Assembly (NCBI GenBank): GCA_034387635.1
Contig: JAOANU010000033.1
Location: forward strand, 1-64,000
Reading direction: 5' to 3'
Length of the DNA: 64,000 bases
Origin: Rhodosporidiobolus odoratus
Taxonomy: Eukaryota; Basidiomycota; Microbotryomycetes; Sporidiobolales; Sporidiobolaceae
In this document: positions 27,113 through 40,884 of the stretch, piece after piece
How positions within the stretch are numbered: the first letter of the stretch is position 1
How the letters are laid out: the number at the start of each line of letters is the position of its first letter
Notes under the pieces: generated by a model
What the model was told of the DNA's origin: nothing
Seen by the model: only the letters and a program-made list of their open reading frames with translations
Databases searched by the model: none
Program-made: the position numbers and the translations under genes

Positions 27113-30100
27113 TTACTCGACTTGCATCTCCGCCTCGTTCCCTCCTGCTCCCTCCACCCTCTCCCTCTCCGGCTCCCTCCCCCAACTCGCACTACTCCCC
27201 CTCCTTGAACTCCCACTTTTCCTATCCAAATCCGGACTATCCGCCGGACTCGGACTCGCGGTACTCCACCCATCGTCAAACTTGATCTTCTCCCTAACCC
27301 TGTCCATCCTAGCCTGCCTTCCTCTTTCCCACCTTTCCTCGTCGTCGTCCTGTCCTTCTTCGTCTCCATCATGCTCCCCGTCGTTATCCTCATCATCCTC
27401 GACTTCCGAGTTGAACCCTCCCCGGGAGGAAGAGAGCGTTCGAGTCGTACTCGGCGTGCCAGGCGTGACGGTACTCGAAGAGACAGAAGAAGCGACACTA
27501 GCAGCTGAGGAGAATGAAGTTGTCGATGTGTGAGAAGGGTGGGTGTAGGTTGGAGGACGCTTGGTAGTTGTCGTCGTGGTCGAGGTCGAGGTCGAGGTGG
27601 TTGGTTTGGATGAGGAAGATGGGCGAGGAACGGGAGCATTGGCCGTTGGGGATGAGACAGAAGGAGTCAAAGTCGAAGTCGAACCGGACGGGCGCGGCAT
27701 GCCTTCATCTACCACCTTCGCTTGGCCAGCGAAGCCAGCCCATTTCCACTGTGCCGCTGTGGATCCTTCACTCGGTGATTCCGGACGAGCGGGAGTACCT
27801 TTGTCCTGGCTAGGGCTAGGTATAGGACGAGGTACAGGCGGAAGCGGAAGAGGGTTCGAAGACGGATGAGGGGTCTTGCGATCCCTTCCGACCCAATAAA
27901 GGATGAGTTGGTCGGCGTAGCGTTGCAGTTCGTCGGTGGGGATTTTGAGGCGGAAGTCGTTCAGGAGGAGGAATTGCAGTTCGAGTTGGTTGAGCTCGGA
28001 GAGAGGGAGACCGCCGACCTGCGAAGTCGAGAACGGAGCGGCAAACGAAGGACAATATATGCAAGGCGAGGGAGGTAGATACTCAGCATTGTCCGGTGCC
28101 CGAAGGAGGAGGAAAAGAAGAGGTTGTTGACAAGGACCCGACAGGCGAGAGCCTAGAGGGAGGAAACAAAAGGGGAAGTAAACGCACCTTGGCATACCTC
28201 GAATTGGTATAAAACACATCCGAAAAGAACTTGCTCGCGACCGTAATCCCGGCAATAACCAGTCGATGAACGTTGAACGAGTCGATGGCGAACAAACCGG
28301 CTGCGGCGGGGTCCTTCTCTTCCGCCTTGGCTCCCTCACCGACTCCCTCACCGTCTTTTTCTCCATCCGCCCCTCCTCCTCCCCCTCCCAGAGAAGGTCG
28401 TTCCCCCGCCCCTCCACCCACATTCGAATGCCTCCGTCCAGGCAACCCCAACCTCTTCGCCTCCAATCCAACCCTAGCCATCCTATCCAAATAAACCAGT
28501 AGCGCCAGGAAAACCTCATTCGTAGTCGGGCAGTATTTGAGGATCCTGAGGAGGTAGGCTTCGATCGAGATGGCCGGAACGTTGCGGGCGTGGAAGCAGA
28601 GGGTTGCGGAGGGACTTGAGAGGGCTAGGGCGGAGGCGGTTAGGAGGGAGGTTGGAGGGGGGGTGGGAGAGGTTAGGGTACCGGATTGGAGGGTGTTGAA
28701 GGAGGTTGAGGGGGAGGTTGAAGAGAGGGGATGAGCCGGAGGTCGAGTAGAGGTAGAGGTAGAAGCGGAGGGAGGCTGCGATGTCGACGTCGCAGAAGAA
28801 GAGGAAGGAGCAGAAAGCGGAGTCATCCCTCCTCCGATCCCTCCCAATCCCGCCAACCCAGCTCCTCGATTCCTGATAAAGCTGCTTCCCCTCCGTCTCG
28901 CCAAGGGTTGAGGTCGATGCGTCCCTCCCAGACTAGGCATGAACCCCTCGACACACCCCCTATTCCCCGTCTGGCGGAGAAGATCCATTCCAGGAGTGAG
29001 CGGGACATCGTCTTCTTCCTCCTCCTCCTCATCGTCAGAATCAGAGTACTCCTCGTCCATAGCGTTGTCTAGGATTCCCGGTCCGCCTTCACCGCCCAGC
29101 TTCCTCCTCCGCCTCGCCCTAGGCGTAATCGGCGTATTGAGCGGAGCGGCATCGAATCTCCCCTTAGCCCAGCTCTCCTCCCCTTCAACGTCCTCCGCAG
29201 ACCTTTGACTGCTTACAGCCGGTGTCGAAGTCGCGTTCGAAGTCGAGGCGGCGTCGGCAGCGCAAGTCCGAGCCTTGACATTCCTGGCACCGTTCGCTTG
29301 AGCGATTTGTTCTAGCAACGCGGCTAGGAGACGCAGAAGGTCGGCAGAAGGGTAAGAGACGATATCGACGTGTTGTTCAGGTGACAGAGAGATGGAAGGT
29401 GCGGTAGCGATGCCAGCTTCGTTCTTCTTCTTCTTCGGGTCACTTGCAGCATCAACCGGTCGAGGATCGGGAGGAGGGGCATGGCGCTGAGTAGGGTGAG
29501 CAGAGGTAGAGTGTTGACGGCGAGGGGTGGGTCGAGTACGCTGCTGTGATCCTTGTTGAGATGATTGCTGCGGGTTTGGGGGCGAAGCTGGTTGTTGCAG
29601 TGAAGGCGAAGAAGGCAACTTCGTACAGGCGGCCTCTGATGGCGCCCACGACATTTCCGTCGCACTCGCGTCACTGACCGACAGCCCTTCGATCCTCTTC
29701 CTCTCCCTCTCCGCCTCGTTCTCCTGGGCCACCTCGACTTCCATCGGGACGCCTCTCGCAACCCGACCTTCGGGCTGTTCTTCTTCTCCTCCTCCTCCTC
29801 CTCCATCTTCTGGCTTCGGACTCCCATCCCCACTCCCACTCCCACTCGAAACCGTCGTCGCCAAACTCCCCACACTCCCTCCTCCGTGACTTCTCGGCGT
29901 CCTCCCCCCGACCCCCACTGCAGATCCAGCTCCCCCAAGCTGTTGAGACCTGCCAAATTCATCGGTATCGGCGACGGGGGCATGGTTCGGATCCTGGTCG
30001 AACACCATTGAGTCTCGACCTGAGGAAGTTGAAGTTGAAGAGGTTGAAGCGACGGAGGACGAGATGGATGAGGAGGAAGAGTGGGCGGGAGAGACAGTTT

Positions 30101-30323
30101 CGTCTCGATGCTCTTCTTCGGCTGCTGTTGTAGAAGAGGCGGCGGAAGGAGGCTGAGGCTGACGTTGAGACGAAGACGGAGACGAGGAGGAGAAAGAAGG
30201 TTGCGAAGAGGACACCGAGGGAAAATCCCGCGGATGAGAGTAGTGGTTGAAGGGAGAATGCGAATGGGTGGGCAGCGAGGGATGCTGCGAAGGAGGAGGC
30301 GGAGGATAGGCGGTCGTCGACAT
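27113..30323 (-). CDS. Pho80/Pcl-type cyclin
   Basis: Cyclin of the PHO80 family (partner of a Pho85-like CDK). Two exons: 30323-28188 and 28018-27113 (1013 residues). An in-frame ATG at 30650 would add 109 residues. The cyclin box spans the intron: IPAISIEAYLLRILKYCPTT, VFLALLVYLDRM, NVHRLVIAGITVASKFFSD, then VGGLPLSELNQLELQFLLLN and IPTDELQRYADQLI. An insertion of about 45 residues (GGGAGERPSLGGGGGGADGE) lies inside the box. The first 550 residues are Ser/Pro/Gly-rich and disordered, and the tail is Ser/Thr- and Asp/Glu-rich. It is much larger than yeast Pho80 (293 residues) but similar in layout to other basidiomycete PCL cyclins. Confidence 0.88.
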
Positions 30324-32073
30324 GGAGGCGAGGGGGTGGTCGTCTGCCGCCTTACTGGGCAGGGGTGGAGGGAGGAATGGTGGACTTGGTAAGCAGGGGA
30401 ATTTGGAGCGTGGGGTGCGTTGGCCTAGCGCAGGTAAACTTGTGTCTTGGGTACAGATGCAGCTGAACCGTGGACGAGGAGGAGACGAGAAATAGGTCAG
30501 CGACGGGCGGGACAAAAAGAAGTCCTCAACCTGCAGACGTCCAGCTGTGCGCGTGGCACTCGCAAGTGTCGTCTGTTGCTCCCCCATGCGCTGCCGTGTC
30601 TGTCCTGCTGTAACAAGCCTTGATGGCTGGACTGAAACATCTCCCGACATGGACGTCGCGAGATGCCAACCTCACTCGAACCAGCTGTCCTGACCTGCAC
30701 TGGGTGTACCAGCACCTCGCAACTGTCGAGGAAGCTTGACAGGGTTCGCGTGGGTCGAGGTGCCGAGGTGAAGCTAGAAAAGTGGCGGCGACGCATACAC
30801 CCCCTCGAAGTTCACCAGTCGACTAGGATGACAGATGGAGCCGGCGTGCGAGCACAAGAGACTGGGAGAGAGAGAGCGCACCTTGCTAGTAGTCTACTTT
30901 GTCAAGTTGTTGTAAGAGTGATTGGAGGTTGATGAATGAACGTAAGGAGACGATGAGAAACAGGAGAGTGAGACGCAGTCGTCAATCACAACCACAGCTG
31001 GACCGGAGAGAGGCGGAGTCTTGTCAACGAACCCGTGCGAACCTGCGGGTGGTACTCGCTTGGCCTCCGATTCGACACAGGACTAAATCCAGCCAAGCCC
31101 ACATGGGCACCATCATTCCTTTTTCCAGCCAGTCTCGCTTTTTTTCTCGCTTTATGTACCAGACAGACTACCCGGTCAGAGGCAATTACATCGTTCAAAG
31201 CGCCCAAGTCCGAACCGCAAACTCGTTTTGACTGAAAAGGTCTGCTCAGCGTTGCCAGTTGGCGGGCCGCCGCGGGCCGTCCCCGTGTAAAGCGACTGCC
31301 CAGTGCACACTACGCGCTGACCTGCAGGCTACACAACTTCGAGAAGGGGGATGTGGCTCTGCCAGGAAAGGGGTCAAGTCGCCGAACGCGGGCAAATCAT
31401 GCAACAGAGAAAGAACAAAAACTGGAGAAAGTGGTCTGCAACCCGTTCGTACCGCATGGAGCACGATTCGGCCTCGTCGAGGGTCGGTGTCTCGCATTTG
31501 CGCAGGTCGCGTAGACGCCAGGGGCATTGGAGACAGAAGTACGAGTAGCGACTTCGCGGAGGAGAAGAGGAGGATGAGGTGGACTTCAGCAAGCGGCAGG
31601 GCGTACGCGCTGGCAATCACGGTCGCAGCGTATCGTCAATGGTGATGGCGGAGGCAGAGCATACGGTTAGAGTCATGGATATTGGCCGAGGCTGCAGGAA
31701 GCGAGATCGTCGAGTACCAGGAGGAAGGGAGGGGACACGGACTTATATGCTACCCTGTCACCGGTCGTACCGACGTCGAAAGGACATTGTGCATGGTCCA
31801 GAGGACTTCAGGCGATCACGCGGACCCTGCGATGGCCAACGATGAGGCTTGTTGATGTGATTCAGGAAGAGCGAGTGCTGCAGTGCGAGTATGGCGAGGG
31901 CAACGAGCGCAGCTGACCATGACGACCTCTGATGTACTTGTCAGTTGAGCGATCACGCTATAGCCAGCTTCCAAACGAGGTGAGCGAGGTGGGAAAGAGC
32001 AGATTGCGAACGGCGGGGACTCTCAACTTCGATTCCTCGACTCGCTACCGGCAGGTATAGCTAATACGTGTAC
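30324..32073. other. Intergenic region left of the triplication
   Basis: This contains the cyclin 5' region and about 1.4 kb without a convincing gene. Frames on both strands near 31246-31645 overlap and lack family features. On the plus strand 31955-31972 reads SQLPNE before a GTGAGC donor, an F-box-like start that may be the original 5' end of the LRR-like gene continuing into copy 1. Confidence 0.45.
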
Positions 32074-33649
32074 GGCGTACTATGCGGAGCTCCCAAAGTA
32101 CCGTGGACTGATCGATCAACGCCCCTCTTGCGATCGACGGGTTCTCTTTCGACCTTTGGTTTCCTCGCCTTATTGCGGCTGCCACTCATCAAGGTCCGTA
32201 ACAGCCATTCTTTGGACTCGTACACGCTCACTCCCGTCAAGCTCAGCTTGCAGCATTGGCCAAGCTCCGCGCACCCGAATCACATCCCCTTCATCGCCGA
32301 CATGTCCCTCTCCCCCTTCTCTTCTTTCCCTCCTTCTCCAATCCGCTCTCCACCCAGACTGCCAACCGCCACTCTGACCAGCCTCCCTATCGAGTGAATC
32401 TCCCAGATAGCCACTGACGTTCCCCGATCCAGTTTCCTAGCCTTTCCCCTTGTCTTCTCCTTCAACCCATACCGCTTCACCCCTTCCCTGTACAAGCACG
32501 TCAAGCTCGCATTTGCCAGCCTCGACGAGGATCAAGTCACCTTGGCGCGAGTGGAGGAACGCATGGTGGCAGCTCTGTCCGGCATGATTCGCAGCCCGGC
32601 GAATATCAAGAAGCCAATCGCAAACTCGAGCTGAGAGGTTTTCCGGGCGAGTAGTATGACGAGGGTTACTGCCGTCACTGCTCGGCTTTGTCGTGAGCCG
32701 CACAGTCAACCTAAAAGAGTTCAAGCTCGTAAGTTTTCCCGTCAATTTTGCCTTGTGTCATTCTCGCGACATTCCACATACTTGAATCCCGAACGCGCAG
32801 ATCGGTCAAGAAACCAGCGACCGCACCTTCTCTCCCTTTCGTCAATCTCTTTCACAAAAGCCTCGGCGCATTGCCGCATCTACGCAAACTTGGACTAGAC
32901 CGCTGTCCTCTACTGCCAGCCCTCAACCTTGACACCTTCCCCGCCTTACAAGAGCTCCATTTGGCGCACTACCATGTCCAAGTTGATCGAGATGGAGCCC
33001 TACCCTCGACCCTCACGCGCCTGAGGCTCGAAAATGTCACCGTCACCGCTTCGCAACTCGGTAACGACGTCAAGCCATGAGTTGACGCAGACGTGTTGGC
33101 ATCTCTCGAGGTCTTGGTCCTGGTCGACGTGGGTTTGCTGTCGCTTCACTCGCTGCTTGTGGCCATATGTTTGTCGGTCGGGTTTGAACCTCGTCCTTTT
33201 CCTCCTTCTCCAATTCCATACTTCGACCAACGACTCCCTCAACGCCGTCGCCGTAGTCTACGTCCATGTATCACACCGCCCGCATAGACCTGTATCGAGA
33301 GGTTTCCCTCCTCTTCAAGCACCCTCTGCCGCGTCTCCCTCGACCTGCACACCTCACCCGGCCTCCCCGATCCCGTCAACTCCCATTCCATCGCCCTCCG
33401 ATCCATCCTCTCCACCGTCTCTCAACTCGAAACTCTCTCCTACCTAAAGAAAGGAAGAGTGGGGGGGAAGGAGAGGACGGGAGGTAAGGGGTTTGGGGGT
33501 TGGAGAAGGAGGAGGTGAGGGAGGGGAGGCTTATGGGGGGGAGGATGAGTTAATGTGAGAGTGGTGAAGATGAATCAGAGGCGGAGGCTACCCGGACAGA
33601 CGAGGACGAGTACGAAGACGAAGACGAAGACGGGTTGGGGCAAGATTGA
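31940..33649 (+). pseudogene. F-box/LRR-like gene, copy 1, probably decayed
   Basis: The plus-strand frames read like a fungal F-box/LRR protein: LPNE at 31960; LYKHVKLAFASLDEDQVTLA near 32490; LPHLRKLGLDRCPLLPALNL and FPALQELHLAHYHV near 32870-32980; LASLEVLVLVDVGLLSLHSL near 33100; QLETLSYLKKGR near 33430; and an acidic tail YEDEDEDGLGQD ending at 33649. A TGA at about 33078 separates two LRR blocks in the same frame. It could only be removed by a 30-nt intron, shorter than any other here. The first exons are unclear. Recognition is by pattern only. Confidence 0.5.
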
Positions 33650-34153
33650 ACTTGACTGACGAGGCGGTAAGACGAAGCGACTTGGTCGAGCAGTCCCTGC
33701 ATTACCCGGATTTCGTCCGGATCCGCCACTCTTTTGAGTACGGGTCCTGAGTAAGTCTCTTTATTTTCCTGAGTAAGTATATTGATGTATTCTGGGAGTC
33801 CTCTTGAGAGGGTGTGAAAGGCTTGCTGATCGCTAGGGAGAGCGAGACTAAGTACGAGAAAATACGGATATTGCGGAATAGGACCAAGGTCAAGAAGGAA
33901 AGAGGAGAGGGAAAGTAGGACTAAGAATCAGGAGGAGCGGAGCGGACGCGCGCGTGAGAGAGAGACAGCGAGAGAGAGAGGAAGAGGGCACTGCTAGAAC
34001 GACTACTACTGTAAGAAAGAAGGGATTAAGAAGCGAATAACTTGAGCGTGGATGTGAAGAAACGCGACGGCGAGGCGAGGTGCAAGGGCCGGGAGTAGGG
34101 GGGAAAATGAAGAAAAGGGTCGACTCGAACCACCTAACTCCCGTTCTGCACTC

Positions 34154-35476
34154 TCACATCTGACCCTCACTCCAAAGTACCGGTAAAAGCACGACACAAG
34201 CCGTCCAAAACACCTTTACGGCCTTGATTCCCAATCTGGGGTACTCCCTCACGGTTGGTTTTTGATTCCGGGGGGAGAGGGCAGGAGAGGTGAAGAGGAG
34301 GTAGATTGAGTAGAAGGCTACTCGGAAAAAGTGGTAGAAGAGGAGGGAGGGGGAGGGGCGGAGACTGTTCGGCGGGGCAGGAAGGTGAGGCATGGGGGCA
34401 TGGAGGGTATTAGCAAGCAGCCTCGACGCGAGAGACGAGAGCGGAGAATACGAGGTAGGGAGAGAGACCTACGCAGACAACAACGACACGGGACCTTGAA
34501 CGCATTCGCCTCCCAACTCGAAATACTTGAAACAGCCCGCTTTGAGAATCTCGAGGTTGTCGTCTGCGCAGAGAGAAGCGAAGCCGCGAGAAAGCGTAGA
34601 GGGTTTTCGTGTCGTTTCGGTTCGTTCAGTCGTTGGCGAGGCGAGATAGATGAGGTGGGTCGAGGTGCGAGGTGCGAGGTGCGAGGTACAAACGCGAATG
34701 CGGGGCGAGAATGAGAGGAAGGAAGGAAGGAAGGAAGGAAGGAAGGAAGGAAGGAAGGAAGGAAGGAAGGAAGGAAGGAAGGAAGGAAGGAAGGAAGGAA
34801 GGAAGGAAGGAAGGAAGGAAGGAAGGAAGGAAGGAAGGAAGGAAGGAAGGGAGGAAGGGAGGAAGGGAGGAAGGGAGGAAGGGAGGAAGGGAGGAAGGGA
34901 GGAAGGGAGGAAGGGAGGAAGGGAGGAAGGGAGGAGGGGGAGGGGAAGGGAGGAAGGGAGGAAGGGAGGAAGGGAGGAAGGGAGGAAGGGAGGAAGGGAG
35001 GAAGGGAGGAAGGAAGGAAGGAGTAGAGGGGGAAACAGAGTCAATAAACAAAGACACGTATGTGGCAAGGAAAGGAAAGGAAAGGAAAGTCAAGGACACG
35101 AAAAGAACCCCCGCAACGTACCTTCAGCCCCAAACAACGAATACAGCGCCAAACTCAGCACGTTGACACAACTCGCCACCCCTTTCCTCCTCCAATGCCA
35201 CTCTTCCAACCTCTCCCCGACCTCCAACCAACTCTCCAACAGGACCTTTCCTCTCTGATCCTTCTCAATCTCGCCAACTTGATCCGTCTCGTCCCCTCCC
35301 AGGAGAGAAGTGAGAATGACTGCGTCGGAACAGGCGACCGTCATCCCCCCTCCTGTCAACGGATGACGCATATTCAACGCATCCCCAGCGAGTAAAGCCC
35401 CCTGAACGTCTCGGCCTTGAGGATGAGCCGGTAACCAACTGTTCGGCATGCTCCTCAACCTATACTTTTTGTCCTC
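34154..35476 (-). pseudogene. ERG1 3' fragment, copy 1
   Basis: Last third of squalene epoxidase without its N-terminal 340 or so residues. The frame starts at the segment junction (35476) with the RSMPNSWLPAHPQG region, continues through GDALNMRHPLTGGGMTVACSD, and keeps the microsatellite intron and both terminal exons (stop at 34154). The full gene has Phe where this copy has Cys in TVAFSD. It lacks the FAD-binding start and cannot encode an active enzyme. Confidence 0.92.
34717..35022 (+). repeat. (GGAA)n/(GGGAGGAA)n simple repeat, copy 1
   Basis: About 130 bases of pure GGAA followed by about 165 bases of GGGAGGAA-type units. In the ERG1 sense strand this is TTCC/TTCCTCCC, a polypyrimidine run inside the next-to-last intron. 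Confidence 0.97.
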
Positions 35477-37051
35477 GGCGTACTACGCGGAGCTCCCAAA
35501 GTACCGTGGACTGATCGGCGAACGCCCCTCTTGCGATCGACGGGTTCTCTTTCAACCTTTGGTTTCCTCGCCTTATTGCGGCTGCCACTCATCAAGGTCC
35601 ATAACAGCCATTCTTTGGACTCGTACACGCTCACTCCCGTCAAGCTCAGCTTGCAGCATTGGCCAAGCTCCGCGCACCCGAATCACATCCCCTTCATCGC
35701 CGACATGTCCCTCTCCCCTTCTCTTCTTTCCCTCCTTCTCCAATCCGCTCTCCACCCAGACTGCCAACCGCCACTCTGACCAGCCTCCCTATCGAGTGAA
35801 TCTCCCAGATAGCCACTGACGTTCCCCGATCCAGTTTCCTAGCCTTTCCCCTTGTCTTCTCCTTCAACCCATACCGCTTCACCCCTTCCCTGTACAAGCA
35901 CGTCAAGCTCGCATTTGCCAGCCTCGACGAGGATCAAGTCACCTTGGCGCGAGTGGAGGAACGCATGGTGGCAGCTCTGTCCGGCATGATTCGCAGCCCG
36001 GCGAATATCAAGAAGCCAATCGCAAACTCGAGCTGAGAGGTTTTCCGGGCGAGTAGTATGACGAGGGTTACTGCCGTCACTGCTCGGCTTTGTCGTGAGC
36101 CGCACAGTCAACCTAAAAGAGTTCAAGCTCGTAAGTTTTCCCGTCAATTTTGCCTTGTGTCATTCTCGCGACATTCCACATACTTGAATCCCGAACGCGC
36201 AGATCGGTCAAGAAACCAGCGACCGCACCTTCTCTCCCTTTCGTCAATCTCTTTCACAAAAGCCTCGGCGCATTGCCGCATCTACGCAAACTTGGACTAG
36301 ACCGCTGTCCTCTACTGCCAGCCCTCAACCTTGACACCTTCCCCGCCTTACAAGAGCTCCATTTGGCGCACTACCATGTCCAAGTTGATCGAGATGGAGC
36401 CCTACCCTCGACCCTCACGCGCCTGAGGCTCGAAAATGTCACCGTCACCGCTTCGCAACTCGGTAACGACGTCAAGCCATGAGTTGACGCAGACGTGTTG
36501 GCATCTCTCGAGGTCTTGGTCCTGGTCGACGTGGGTTTGCTGTCGCTTCACTCGCTGCTTGTGGCCATATGTTTGTCGGTCGGGTTTGAACCTCGTCCTT
36601 TTCCTCCTTCTCCAATTCCATACTTCGACCAACGACTCCCTCAACGCCGTCGCCGTAGTCTACGTCCATGTATCACACCGCCCGCATAGACCTGTATCGA
36701 GAGGTTTCCCTCCTCTTCAAGCACCCTCTGCCGCGTCTCCCTCGACCTGCACACCTCACCCGGCCTCCCCGATCCCGTCAACTCCCATTCCATCGCCCTC
36801 CGATCCATCCTCTCCACCGTCTCTCAACTCGAAACTCTCTCCTACCTAAAGAAAGGAAGAGTGGGGGGGAAGGAGAGGAACGGGAGGTAGGGGGTTTGGG
36901 GGTTGGAGAAGGAGGAGGTGAGGGAGGGGAGGCTTATGGGGGGGAGGATGAGTTAATGTGAGAGTGGTGAAGATGAATCAGAGCGGAGGCTACCCGGACA
37001 GACGAGGACGAGTACGAAGACGAAGACGAAGACGGGTTGGGGCAAGATTGA
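35477..37051 (+). pseudogene. F-box/LRR-like gene, copy 2, 5'-truncated
   Basis: Same reading blocks as copy 1 but lacking the 5' start, because the segment junction is inside the gene. It shares the internal TGA. One base is lost in the acidic tail (GAATCAGAGCGG against GAATCAGAGGCGG, about 36980), shifting the frame. Confidence 0.6.
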
Positions 37052-37550
37052 ACTTGACTGACGAGGCGGTAAGACGAAGCGACTTGGTCGAGCAGTCCCT
37101 GCATTACCCGGATTTCGTCCGGATCCGCCACTCTTTTGAGTACGGGTCCTGAGTAAGTCTCTTTATTTTCCTGAGTAAGTATATTGATGTATTCTGGGAC
37201 TCCTCTTGAGAGGGTGTGAAAGGCTTGCTGATCGCTAGGGAGAGCGAGACTAAGTACGAGAAAATACGGATATTGCGGAATAGGACCAAGGTCAAGAAGG
37301 AAAGAGGAGAGGGAAAGTAGGACTAAGAATCAGGAGGAGCGGACGCGCGCGTGAGAGAGAGACAGCGAGAGAGAGAGGAAGAGGGCACTGCTAGAACGAC
37401 TACTACTGTAAGAAAGAAGGGATTAAGAAGCGAATAACTTGAGCGTGGATGTGAAGAAACGCGACGGCGAGGCGAGGTGCAAGGGCCGGGAGTAGGGGGG
37501 AAAATGAAGAAAAGGGTCGACTCGAACCACCTAACTCCCGTTCTGCACTC

Positions 37551-38819
<1,269 letters not shown>

Positions 38820-40385
38820 GCGGAGCTCCCAAAGTACCGTGGACTGATCGGCGAACGCCCCTCTTGCGATCGACGGGTTCTCTTTCAACCTTTGGTTTCC
38901 TCGCCTTATTGCGGCTGCCACTCATCAAGGTCCATAACAGCCATTCTTTGGACTCGTACACGCTCACTCCCGTCAAGCTCAGCTTGCAGCATTGGCCAAG
39001 CTCCGCGCACCCGAATCACATCCCCTTCATCGCCGACATGTCCCTCTCCCCTTCTCTTCTTTCCCTCCTTCTCCAATCCGCTCTCCACCCAGACTGCCAA
39101 CCGCCACTCTGACCAGCCTCCCTATCGAGTGAATCTCCCAGATAGCCACTGACGTTCCCCGATCCAGTTTCCTAGCCTTTCCCCTTGTCTTCTCCTTCAA
39201 CCCATACCGCTTCACCCCTTCCCTGTACAAGCACGTCAAGCTCGCATTTGCCAGCCTCGACGAGGATCAAGTCACCTTGGCGCGAGTGGAGGAACGCATG
39301 GTGGCAGCTCTGTCCGGCATGATTCGCAGCCCGGCGAATATCAAGAAGCCAATCGCAAACTCGAGCTGAGAGGTTTTCCGGGCGAGTAGTATGACGAGGG
39401 TTACTGCCGTCACTGCTCGGCTTTGTCGTGAGCCGCACAGTCAACCTAAAAGAGTTCAAGCTCGTAAGTTTTCCCGTCAATTTTGCCTTGTGTCATTCTC
39501 GCGACATTCCACATACTTGAATCCCGAACGCGCAGATCGGTCAAGAAACCAGCGACCGCACCTTCTCTCCCTTTCGTCAATCTCTTTCACAAAAGCCTCG
39601 GCGCATTGCCGCATCTACGCAAACTTGGACTAGACCGCTGTCCTCTACTGCCAGCCCTCAACCTTGACACCTTCCCCGCCTTACAAGAGCTCCATTTGGC
39701 GCACTACCATGTCCAAGTTGATCGAGATGGAGCCCTACCCTCGACCCTCACGCGCCTGAGGCTCGAAAATGTCACCGTCACCGCTTCGCAACTCGGTAAC
39801 GACGTCAAGCCATGAGTTGACGCAGACGTGTTGGCATCTCTCGAGGTCTTGGTCCTGGTCGACGTGGGTTTGCTGTCGCTTCACTCGCTGCTTGTGGCCA
39901 TATGTTTGTCGGTCGGGTTTGAACCTCGTCCTTTTCCTCCTTCTCCAATTCCATACTTCGACCAACGACTCCCTCAACGCCGTCGCCGTAGTCTACGTCC
40001 ATGTATCACACCGCCCGCATAGACCTGTATCGAGAGGTTTCCCTCCTCTTCAAGCACCCTCTGCCGCGTCTCCCTCGACCTGCACACCTCACCCGGCCTC
40101 CCCGATCCCGTCAACTCCCATTCCATCGCCCTCCGATCCATCCTCTCCACCGTCTCTCAACTCGAAACTCTCTCCTACCTAAAGAAAGGAAGAGTGGGGG
40201 GGAAGGAGAGGAACGGGAGGTAGGGGGTTTGGGGGTTGGAGAAGGAGGAGGTGAGGGAGGGGAGGCTTATGGGGGGGAGGATGAGTTAATGTGAGAGTGG
40301 TGAAGATGAATCAGAGGCGGAGGCTACCCGGACAGACGAGGACGAGTACGAAGACGAAGACGAAGACGGGTTGGGGCAAGATTGA
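38820..40385 (+). pseudogene. F-box/LRR-like gene, copy 3, 5'-truncated
   Basis: Truncated at the junction like copy 2, with the same internal TGA. The acidic C-terminal tail is in frame, unlike copy 2. It lies convergent to ERG1, whose stop codon is about 500 bases downstream. Confidence 0.6.
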
Positions 40386-40884
40386 ACTTGACTGACGAGG
40401 CGGTAAGACGAAGCGACTTGGTCGAGCAGTCCCTGCATTACCCGGATTTCGTCCGGATCCGCCACTCTTTTGAGTACGGGTCCTGAGTAAGTCTCTTTAT
40501 TTTCCTGAGTAAGTATATTGATGTATTCTGGGAGTCCTCTTGAGAGGGTGTGAAAGGCTTGCTGATCGCTAGGGAGAGCGAGACTAAGTACGAGAAAATA
40601 CGGATATTGCGGAATAGGACCAAGGTCAAGAAGGAAAGAGGAGAGGGAAAGTAGGACTAAGAATCAGGAGGAGCGGACGCGCGCGTGAGAGAGAGACAGC
40701 GAGAGAGAGAGGAAGAGGGCACTGCTAGAACGACTACTACTGTAAGAAAGAAGGGATTAAGAAGCGAATAACTTGAGCGTGGATGTGAAGAAACGCGACG
40801 GCGAGGCGAGGTGCAAGGGCCGGGAGTAGGGGGGAAAATGAAGAAAAGGGTCGACTCGAACCACCTAACTCCCGTTCTGCACTC

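Larger units (their letters stand above)
32074..35476 (+). repeat. Tandem segment copy 1 (3403 bp)
   Basis: First of three head-to-tail copies. It begins at GGCGTACTATGCGGAGCTCC and ends at TACTTTTTGTCCTC inside an ERG1 fragment. It carries the LRR-like gene (plus), a simple-repeat tract (34717-35022) and the last third of ERG1 (minus). Only this copy joins the LRR-like part to unique upstream DNA. Confidence 0.97.

Noticed and set aside
34121..34200. Possible tRNA-like T-arm (CGACTCGAACC) in the tandem segments
   Set aside because: No matching acceptor, D-arm or anticodon stem.
34650..35258. Long frames of Arg-Lys-Glu-Gly or Leu-Pro-Ser-Phe repeats across the GGAA tracts (also 38052-38591 and 41049-41845)
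   Set aside because: They are translations of a microsatellite inside the ERG1 intron; any frame of GGAA is open. Not genes.
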